From the NCBI GenBank assembly GCA_947459855.1, contig CANHFL010000077.1:1-6155 (forward strand): DNA of 6,155 bases. The letters run 5' to 3'. Every line of letters begins with the position of its first letter. Within the stretch, counting starts at the first letter, position 1. Source of the stretch: Planctomycetaceae bacterium. GTDB lineage: Bacteria > Planctomycetota > Phycisphaerae > Phycisphaerales > SM1A02. The notes under the pieces were generated by a model. The model made no database searches, was not told the DNA's origin, and was given only the letters and a program-made list of their open reading frames with translations. Made by a program: the position numbers and the translations under genes. This document shows positions 1 to 6,155 of the stretch, in pieces.

Positions 1-1040
1 CTGAGCACGGCGAAGACCGGGATCGCGGGCAGCCACTTCTCCGGCAGCGCGAGCCGGAAGAGCGGCCCGCCCATCACGGCCTGCACCAGCGAGACCGGCA
101 CGATGGCCGCGCCCAGGACGCGCACGGCTCTCACGAAGCCGGCGGTCTGCCGGACGCGGTCGTGCTGCAGGCGCCCGAAGATCGGCTGCAGCACCGTGCT
201 GAGCTGCACGCTGATGATGCCGTTGGCCTGCGTCGCCAGCATGAATGCGAAGCCGAAGATGCCGGTCTGCTCGTCGCCCGAGACGTAGCCGAGCACAAGC
301 ACCTCGAGCATCACCAGCAGGTTGTGCGCGTACTGCGCGCTTGCCACCGCGAAGTACGCGCGCAGGAGCGCCGCCGCCGCCACGCGGTGGAAGCGTCGCC
401 TCGGCTGCGGGCCCGCGCTCCGCGCGTACAGCACGGCGCGCGCGCCGGCGTTCGCCACCTGCGGCGCCACCAGCGCGGCGGCCCCGCCGCCCAGCGCCGC
501 CGCCGCCACCGACGCCAGCGTGGCGCACAGCTGCACGCCGCCGTCGATCAGCGCGATGGCGCGGTACTGCAGCCCAAGCCGCATGGCCGAGAGCGGCACC
601 ACGATGAAGGCCTCGATGATCGGCCGCAGCGCGAGCAGCGCCAGCAGGCCCGCCAGCCACCCGGCCGGGTACGACGAGTACACGCGCGCCACCAGCGGCA
701 GGGAGCACAGGATCACGCCCGCCGTCGCCAGCGCCACCAGCAGCGTCACGCGCCGCGCGGTGGGCGCCAGCGCCGCGAAGCGCCGCGGGTGCGCGATCAG
801 CACGTCGCCCATCGAGAGCGGCGTCATCACCACCAGGAACTGCCCGACCGCGAGCGCCTGCGCCGCGACGCCGTACTGTTCCGTGTCCAGCAGCCGGGCG
901 ATGACGAACATCGCCAGCGCCGTGACCGCCTTGTTCAGCAGGCCCTGCGCCGTGGCCCATGCGGATCCCTTCGCCGCGGCCGCGGCCAGCGAGGGCTGCG
1001 CGCCGGGCGGCGGCGGTGCGGTGCCGGCGGTGTCGCTCAC
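1..1040 (-). CDS. Wzx-type polysaccharide flippase (3' end outside window)
   Basis: This is probably an inner-membrane flippase that moves lipid-linked oligosaccharide repeat units from the cytoplasmic to the periplasmic face. About 346 codons are open from a GTG start to the window edge. The family usually has 430-500 residues and 12-14 membrane helices, so roughly the last quarter is missing. The N-terminus begins MSDTAGTAPPPP, then comes KGSAWATAQGLLNKAVTALAMFVIARLLDTEQYGV, read here in segments: a first helix followed by the family's typical 'R-L-L-x-x-x-x-Y-G' turn. Alternating hydrophobic segments follow, with a late EKWLPAIPVFAVL segment like the W-x-x-A-x-P motif of polysaccharide-synthesis exporters. 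The GTG start overlaps the TGA of the upstream glycosyltransferase as GTGA, which favours translational coupling; a GGAG lies only 2 nt upstream, too close to be a good ribosome site on its own. I see no other plausible start nearby. Family assignment is firm; the substrate is unknown. Confidence 0.85.
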   Translation of the reverse strand, partial: MSDTAGTAPPPPGAQPSLAAAAAKGSAWATAQGLLNKAVTALAMFVIARLLDTEQYGVAAQALAVGQFLVVMTPLSMGDVLIAHPRRFAALAPTARRVTLLVALATAGVILCSLPLVARVYSSYPAGWLAGLLALLALRPIIEAFIVVPLSAMRLGLQYRAIALIDGGVQLCATLASVAAAALGGGAAALVAPQVANAGARAVLYARSAGPQPRRRFHRVAAAALLRAYFAVASAQYAHNLLVMLEVLVLGYVSGDEQTGIFGFAFMLATQANGIISVQLSTVLQPIFGRLQHDRVRQTAGFVRAVRVLGAAIVPVSLVQAVMGGPLFRLALPEKWLPAIPVFAVL

Positions 1041-2263
1041 GGCTCCACCCCGGGGTCCGGCTCGCGGACGTCGAAGAGGTCGTCGGCGGGCCGGCCCAGC
1101 ACCGCGCGCTCGATGGCGCGCCGCTGGTACGAGGGGTTCCAGAAGCGCGCGACCATCGCGTGGCACGCGTCGCGCGTGGCGTCGGACGGGAACTCGCCGC
1201 GCAGCCACGGCTCGATCGCCGCGGCCAGCGAGCCGACGTCGCCCTTCTCGAAGAGCGAACCGGTGCCGCCCGGCACGACGGCCTCCCATTCGGGCATCTG
1301 GTCGTCGGCGTCGCCGTGCGTCACCACCGGCACGCCGTAGGCCATCGCATGCATCGCCGTCAGGCCGACCTTGCCGGGCGCGACCACCACGTTGGACGCC
1401 ATCACCAGCTCGGCGATGCGGCGCTCGTCGTAGCAGGCGCCCTCGAAGTGCGTCCGCACGCCGCGTTCGCGCGCATGCGCCTCCAGGCGCGCGCGTTCGG
1501 GCCCGTCGCCCACCAGCAGCAGGTTCGCGCGCACGCCCCGTGCGGCCAGAAGCGCCAGCGCGTCGATCAGGAGGTCCAGCCGCCGCAGCGCGATGAGCCG
1601 CGTCGTGCACGCGACCACCGGCGTGGCGGCGTCGCCGAACAGCCGCGTGCGCAGCGCGCGCGACATGTCGCGCGTGATCGCCGCGCGGGCCAGTTCCTGC
1701 TCGTGCAGGTCCAGGCTGTTGTAGATGACGTGCAGGCTGGCGGGGTCCCAGCCGGCCTCGACGGCGTAGGCCTTGGAGATCCGGCCGTAGAACATGTGCT
1801 CGTGCGGCAGCGCGTAGAAGGCGCGCCGCAGCAGGCCCTTCAGGCCGCGGGGCCGCGCCAGGTAGCCGTGGCCCCAGAAGAAGACGCGCTTGCCCAGCAG
1901 CCGCGCCAGGATCGCCCCGATCCACGTGCATGGCCAGTGCGGCACGGCGTGCATGATCACCGTGTCGTAGCGGCGGTCCACCGCGTTGGTCACCGCACCC
2001 CACTGCCACATGAACGGCCCGCCCACGCGGTGCGTCGGCGCCAGCACGAAGCGCACGCGGTCGCTCAGCTTCGCGGGCTCGATCGAGTCCAGGTACTCGT
2101 GGTCGTCGCCGATGAACGTGAAGTCGGCCACTCGGCTCCGCGCCAGCGCCTCGACGATCGCCTTCCGGTAGTGCGGGAAGAAGTGGTAGATGACCGCCAC
2201 CTGCGGGCGCCCGGGGCGGCGTCCGCCCGTGTCGCGCGTGGGGGTGGCGTCGGTCTCGCCCAT
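1037..2263 (-). CDS. GT4-like glycosyltransferase with a variant E-x7-E motif
   Basis: This 408-residue cytoplasmic protein should transfer a sugar from a nucleotide-sugar donor to a growing lipid-linked oligosaccharide. It has a GT-B layout: an N-terminal acceptor domain (about 20-195, starting VAVIYHFFPHYRKAIVEAL) and a C-terminal donor domain (about 213-390) with VACTTRLIALRRLDLLIDAL, LLLVGDGPERARLE and APGKVGLTAMHAMAYGVPVV. In ordinary GT4 enzymes the last segment carries E-x7-E; here the second Glu position is His305 and the first acidic position is not recognisable. From memory, a subgroup with the pattern PGxVGLTAxH exists in polysaccharide loci, so this is probably a subfamily trait, not decay. 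I chose the ATG at 2263 over the in-frame ATG at 2323: it leaves a 10-bp gap after the polymerase gene instead of a 50-bp overlap, and the extra 20 residues look like shadow sequence (Arg/Thr-rich). A weak GAGAG precedes it. The stop overlaps the flippase GTG. Donor and linkage cannot be predicted. Confidence 0.88.
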   Translation of the reverse strand: MGETDATPTRDTGGRRPGRPQVAVIYHFFPHYRKAIVEALARSRVADFTFIGDDHEYLDSIEPAKLSDRVRFVLAPTHRVGGPFMWQWGAVTNAVDRRYDTVIMHAVPHWPCTWIGAILARLLGKRVFFWGHGYLARPRGLKGLLRRAFYALPHEHMFYGRISKAYAVEAGWDPASLHVIYNSLDLHEQELARAAITRDMSRALRTRLFGDAATPVVACTTRLIALRRLDLLIDALALLAARGVRANLLLVGDGPERARLEAHARERGVRTHFEGACYDERRIAELVMASNVVVAPGKVGLTAMHAMAYGVPVVTHGDADDQMPEWEAVVPGGTGSLFEKGDVGSLAAAIEPWLRGEFPSDATRDACHAMVARFWNPSYQRRAIERAVLGRPADDLFDVREPDPGVEP

Positions 2264-2273
2264 GGCTCTCGGC

Positions 2274-3605
2274 TCAGGCCGGGTGTGCGCCGTGCGGCAG
2301 CGCGTCGTCGCCGTTCCCCGCATCCGCAGGCGAGCCGAGCGGCGCGAGCATCGCCTCGCGGCGCTGTGCGCGCACGATGATCAGGAAGTGCAGGAACATC
2401 GGCCCGCTGGCCCACAGCGTGCCCTGCTTGTTGTTCAGCAGCAGCTGGTACACGGCCAGCGCCAGGAAGATCGTGACGTCCGCGCGCGCGCCGGGATCAG
2501 GTGCCGCACGCGCGAACAGCTCGCGCGACGACCGGTACGTCCACCAGATCGACGCGAGGTACGCCACGAACGTCAGCATCCCCAGCTCGCACAGCATGTC
2601 GACGGTCAGCGCGTGCGAATACGGCTCGCGGATGGCCGCCGAGACCGTGCTGAACGCGTTGAAACCGAGACCGAAGAGCCAGTAGCCCGGGGCGACGGCG
2701 TAGGCGCGCACCAGGTCCAGGATGTTCCAGATGCGCGTCGTGCCGCCCTCGGCCAGCGCGTTCGCGTCCCAGCGGCGCAGCAGGTCGCCTTCCAGCACCA
2801 GCTGCGCCACCAGCAGCACCGCGCCGCCGATCAGGGCGACCGCCACGACCGTTCCCAGGAACGAGAAGACACTGCGCAGCTGGCGCGCCAGCGGGTACAT
2901 GGCGACCGCGACGATGCCGGCGAACAGGATCTGCCCGCGGGAACCCGACTGGAACGCGAGCGCCGCGCCCAGCGGGATGGACACGAAGCGCAGCGCCGCC
3001 CAGAACGGCTCGCCGACCTCGGTCCGCATCAGCGCCGCGACGATCAGGATGGTGCCGCCCAGCTCGCCGATGGTCAGCGGGTTGGTGCGCAGGTTGCCCT
3101 CCAGGTCGATGCCCAGGCGCCCGTAGCGGAAGTTGAACTCCGGGTTCAGGATGATCGTGCCCGCGACGATGCAGCCGAGCAGCAGCAGGGCGCGGCCCAG
3201 CCGGCGGTAGTCGTCGACGCCGTCCAGCAGGAACGGCGATACCAGGATGAAGAGCACGAAGTAGGGGACGCCGCTCTTCACCATCTCGTCCGCCTGCGGG
3301 TGCGAGGGCGTCCAGATGAGCGAGAGCGCCGACCAGCCGAAGATCCAGCAGGTGCACCAGAAGACGCCGGTGAAGTACCCGGCGAAGGGCCGCTCCTGGC
3401 GCGCGATCGCGTAGATCGCGGCGATTCCCGCAACCAGCGCGATGCAGACGTTCGCCAGCGGCGGGATCGCCCGGAAGATCGGCACCGACGCCTGGAGCGA
3501 CTGCTCGAAGGGGTACATGAGCAGCACGAGCGCCAGCGCCCAGTGCGGCCGCAGGAGCGACATCAGGCACACGAGGACGAAGATGGAGAGGACGACGAAC
3601 TGCAT
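2274..3605 (-). CDS. O-antigen polymerase/ligase family membrane protein (Wzy/WaaL-like)
   Basis: This 443-residue polytopic inner-membrane protein probably polymerises polysaccharide repeat units (Wzy) or ligates the polymer to its acceptor (WaaL) on the periplasmic side. About ten or more hydrophobic segments are visible, starting directly with FVVLSIFVLVCLMSLL. The hallmark stretch is AFQSGSRGQILFAG (GSRG at 221-224). A large hydrophilic loop follows (about 272-332) with Arg291 in TTRIWNI, then FGLGFNAFS and YSHALTVDMLCELG (His331), matching the family's G-x-G-x-N and H-N/A-x-x-L pattern before a final group of helices. Family members use conserved Arg and His residues in these loops. The C-terminal 30 residues are polar and cytoplasmic-like. 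The ATG at 3605 lies 6 bp after the stop of the upstream gene, with only a weak GAG nearby. Wzy and WaaL share this fold and are not separable by sequence reading; the adjacent flippase favours a polymerase, but that is context only. Confidence 0.88.
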   Translation of the reverse strand: MQFVVLSIFVLVCLMSLLRPHWALALVLLMYPFEQSLQASVPIFRAIPPLANVCIALVAGIAAIYAIARQERPFAGYFTGVFWCTCWIFGWSALSLIWTPSHPQADEMVKSGVPYFVLFILVSPFLLDGVDDYRRLGRALLLLGCIVAGTIILNPEFNFRYGRLGIDLEGNLRTNPLTIGELGGTILIVAALMRTEVGEPFWAALRFVSIPLGAALAFQSGSRGQILFAGIVAVAMYPLARQLRSVFSFLGTVVAVALIGGAVLLVAQLVLEGDLLRRWDANALAEGGTTRIWNILDLVRAYAVAPGYWLFGLGFNAFSTVSAAIREPYSHALTVDMLCELGMLTFVAYLASIWWTYRSSRELFARAAPDPGARADVTIFLALAVYQLLLNNKQGTLWASGPMFLHFLIIVRAQRREAMLAPLGSPADAGNGDDALPHGAHPA

Positions 3606-3611
3606 CGCTGC

Positions 3612-4758
3612 TCAGGGCGCGGTCTTCGGTGCCGCCTGGCGCGCCTTCCAGGCCGCCAGGATGGCCTCAACTCCATCGGCAATCGTCTGGCCCGTCCGCT
3701 GCGAAATGACGAACTTGACGTCGTCCGCGGTCCAGTCGGCCGGGGTCTTGCCGTCCAGGTAGCTGCCCACCCACGTGGACCGGGTCCGGGTGCGGGTCTT
3801 CAGGGATTCCGGGTCCCCGTCCAGCTTGGCGTTCCCGGTCACCAGGCCCTGGATGTAGTCCACGCCCGTCCAGACGGCGAACCCGTCCACCCCGGCCGCC
3901 AGCTGCGGGGCGATCTGGTCCTGCAGCAGCTCCTGCACCGGGACCGGGCGCATGTAGGTGGCCCGACCCTCGCCCGGGAAGAACAGGTTGACGGCCGGCA
4001 GGATCGGCTTCGGCGGGATGCCGGCGCGGCGCATCGTCTCGCGCGCAAGCTCGATGTGCTGCGTGCGCCACACCTGCTCGTGAGCCTTGTCGCGCGCGCG
4101 CTCGATGCTGGTCTGCAGCGCGTTCTCGTTGATGTCGTAGTTGGACGGGTTGACCCAGTCGACCTCGGCAAGGATCGGTCCGTAGACCGCCACGCGCTTG
4201 TCGATCTCGGCGCGCCTCACCTGCTCCGGCGCCTGGTCCCAGGCCGTGCCGTTCGGCAGCCAGTAGAGCAGGAACGGGTGGCCGTAGATGGTCCACTTCA
4301 CCCTCGGCCATCGCGCACGCACGAAGCGCAGCGCCTTGATGATCTCGGAGCGCGCCTGCTCGCAGCGCTGGTCGCCCACGCCCTTCTGCAGCCACTCGTC
4401 GAAGGGGGCCTCGTAGTCCAGCATCGCCCAGCCCGAGGGTTCCTGGCCCATCTTGCGCTCGACCTCGGCGGCCAGCTTGTCCAGGTCGATGCGGCCCGTC
4501 CTTCCGGCCTCGGGGTCGCACGCCTGGTAGATGATCGTGTACATCGGCACGCGGGCGTCGCGGAGCGCCTGGGCGCTGCGTGCGCTGGTGACGCAGTCCA
4601 CGATCACCGGCGGGACGAAGGCGCGCGCCGGCTGCGCGGCGGCCGCCCCGGATGCAGGAGCCGTCGCGGGGGAACGCGCCGCGGGCGCGGCCGGTGCCGG
4701 AGCCTGCTGCGGGGCCAGCATCGCGCAGGCCGCCAGCGCCGCCGCGATCGCCGCGCGC

Positions 4759-4769
<11 letters not shown>
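3612..4769 (-). CDS. Exported glycosidase-like protein, possibly a GH56 (hyaluronidase)-related TIM barrel
   Basis: I do not recognise a named gene. The 385-residue product starts [18 protein letters not shown], a short signal-like hydrophobic stretch, followed by an Ala/Pro-rich linker to about residue 50, so it is probably exported. The rest reads like a (beta/alpha)8 barrel: VIVDCVTS and MYTIIYQ early strands, [14 protein letters not shown] (DxE at Asp118 and Glu120), [37 protein letters not shown], and a last strand [13 protein letters not shown]56 hyaluronidases carry a catalytic D-x-E in a similar AVIDWExWRP context, followed by a helix and a WGYYGFP-like strand; the resemblance is suggestive, not proof. 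Its place between gmd and the polymerase suggests a role in trimming or releasing the polysaccharide. The ATG at 4769 overlaps the gmd end by 11 bp and has AGGG 8 nt upstream. An in-frame ATG at 4793 would add MRCRRAAT and a more basic n-region, making LAAC a better lipobox. The C-terminus has a KTRTRTRST stretch. The gene is certain; the function is a hypothesis. Confidence 0.72.
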
Positions 4770-5823
<1,054 letters not shown>

Positions 5824-5831
5824 TCGTGGTG

Positions 5832-5835
5832 CCTT
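5832..5835 (-). promoter_or_regulatory. Ribosome binding site of gmd
   Basis: AAGG on the minus strand, 8 nt upstream of the gmd ATG. It is a modest Shine-Dalgarno match at normal spacing and agrees with the chosen start, where the protein begins just before the Rossmann strand RALITGITG. Confidence 0.5.
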
Positions 5836-5875
5836 GGGGGCGAAGATACCCCGCGGATCTCAAGTCCCGCCGGGC

Positions 5876-5890
5876 GATTTCCGATAAATC
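5876..5890. repeat. Short inverted repeat, GATTT-N5-AAATC
   Basis: GATTT at 5876-5880 and its exact reverse complement AAATC at 5886-5890 flank a 5-nt centre (CCGAT). Arms of 5 bp can occur by chance, but this is the AT-richest patch of the divergent intergenic region, where an operator or a promoter's melting region would be expected. Confidence 0.35.
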
Positions 5891-5901
5891 AGGCACCGGC
5901 C

Positions 5902-5925
5902 CCGTGGGTGCGCTCGCACCCGCGG
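5902..5925. repeat. 24-bp near-perfect palindrome in the divergent promoter region
   Basis: The core GGGTGCG-CT-CGCACCC (5906-5921) has perfect 7-bp arms. After one T/G mismatch (5905 against 5922, a possible G-U pair in RNA) the symmetry continues for 3 more bp, CCG at 5902-5904 with CGG at 5923-5925. The centre lies 53 bp before the plus-strand ATG at 5967 and about 90 bp from the gmd ATG. It could be a dimeric regulator's operator or, if transcribed, a leader hairpin. No run of T follows, so it does not look like an intrinsic terminator. Confidence 0.5.
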
Positions 5926-5966
5926 CGGTCGCGTCGCGTCCTACCGTCCGTTCCCTCCGCCACACG

Positions 5967-6155
5967 ATGACCGACCTCTCCACCACGCGCATCGTGCTCA
6001 CCGGCGGCGCCGGCTTCCTCGGCCGCGCGGTGCATCGCGTGCTGGCGGCGCGCGGCGCCAGGGACGTGTTCGTGCCGCGCCGTGCGCAGTACGACCTGAC
6101 GCGCGAGCCCGACGTCGCGCGTCTCTACGCGGACGCACGCCCCGACGTGGTCATC
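5967..6155 (+). CDS. NAD(P)-dependent epimerase/reductase, probably GDP-L-fucose synthase (3' end outside window)
   Basis: Only the first 63 residues are present; the frame stays open to the window edge. They start MTDLSTTRIVLTGGAGFLGRAV, a first Rossmann strand with the G-x-x-G-x-x-G dinucleotide motif at 13-19 typical of extended short-chain dehydrogenases. Next come VFVPRRAQYDLTREPDVARLYADARPDVVI. The pattern 'VPRR/S-x-x-Y/F-D-L-T ... A-R-P-D-V-V-I' is typical of GDP-L-fucose synthase and close relatives, which epimerise C3 and C5 of GDP-4-keto-6-deoxymannose and reduce C4. Divergence from gmd, whose product is that substrate, supports this role. The catalytic Tyr-x3-Lys lies beyond the window, so other NDP-sugar epimerases remain possible. 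No good Shine-Dalgarno is visible in the 15 nt before the ATG (pyrimidine-rich), which may mean weak, leaderless or otherwise non-canonical initiation. Confidence 0.75.
   Translation, partial: MTDLSTTRIVLTGGAGFLGRAVHRVLAARGARDVFVPRRAQYDLTREPDVARLYADARPDVVI

Larger units (their letters stand above)
5824..5966. promoter_or_regulatory. Divergent intergenic region between gmd and the epimerase gene
   Basis: This 143-bp stretch is the only sizeable non-coding DNA in the window and must carry the promoters for the leftward operon and probably for the rightward gene. It has a locally AT-richer patch at 5876-5890 in otherwise GC-rich sequence, an inverted repeat there, and a 24-bp palindrome at 5902-5925. 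I could not find a well-spaced -35/-10 pair in either direction: TTGAGA (minus strand, 5858-5863) and TATCTT (minus strand, 5843-5848) are separated by only 9 bp. The promoter role is inferred from gene orientation. Confidence 0.55.

Noticed and set aside
162..1596. Several plus-strand open frames of 360-430 codons over the flippase and glycosyltransferase
   Set aside because: Their products are Arg/Ala/Pro-rich low-complexity sequence, while the minus strand gives a clean membrane flippase and a GT-B enzyme. They are shadows.
2264..2323. A 20-residue N-terminal extension of the glycosyltransferase from the ATG at 2323
   Set aside because: It would overlap the polymerase gene by 50 bp, has no visible ribosome site advantage, and adds an Arg/Thr-rich segment before an already variable N-terminus.
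5843..5863. A sigma70 promoter for gmd from TTGAGA (5858-5863) and TATCTT (5843-5848) on the minus strand
   Set aside because: The hexamers are only 9 bp apart, far short of the usual 16-18 bp, so they cannot act as one promoter.
5902..5925. The palindrome as an intrinsic terminator
   Set aside because: No T-tract follows on either strand and it lies between two divergent gene starts, where a terminator is not needed.

Overview
The window is very GC-rich (about 70% by eye) and densely coding. It looks like the middle of a surface-polysaccharide locus (O-antigen, capsule or exopolysaccharide) of a high-GC Gram-negative bacterium. Wzx-type flippase and Wzy/WaaL-type genes beside GDP-mannose 4,6-dehydratase support this. 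The phylum cannot be fixed from the sequence alone; Myxococcota, Gemmatimonadota and high-GC Proteobacteria all fit.

Five genes lie on the minus strand and form one tight operon, transcribed from right to left: gmd (5823-4759), a secreted glycosidase-like protein (4769-3612), an O-antigen polymerase/ligase-like membrane protein (3605-2274), a GT4-type glycosyltransferase (2263-1037) and a flippase (1040 to beyond the left edge). The junctions are an 11-bp overlap, a 6-bp gap, a 10-bp gap and a 4-bp GTGA overlap, so translational coupling is likely throughout. A sixth gene runs on the plus strand from 5967 off the right edge. Its 63 visible residues look like a GDP-L-fucose synthase-type epimerase/reductase.

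The only substantial non-coding stretch is the 143-bp divergent region between gmd and the epimerase (5824-5966). It contains a near-perfect 24-bp palindrome and a smaller inverted repeat.

Inferred working model: Gmd makes GDP-4-keto-6-deoxymannose, and the divergent gene may complete GDP-L-fucose or a related 6-deoxyhexose. The cytoplasmic glycosyltransferase adds a sugar to a lipid-linked repeat unit. The flippase moves the unit across the inner membrane, and the Wzy/WaaL-like protein polymerises or ligates it in the periplasm. The exported glycosidase-like protein may trim or remodel the polymer. That protein is the least conventional member: it has a DxE motif in a context resembling family GH56 hyaluronidases. 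I found no tRNA, rRNA, CRISPR array, insertion sequence or clear terminator.
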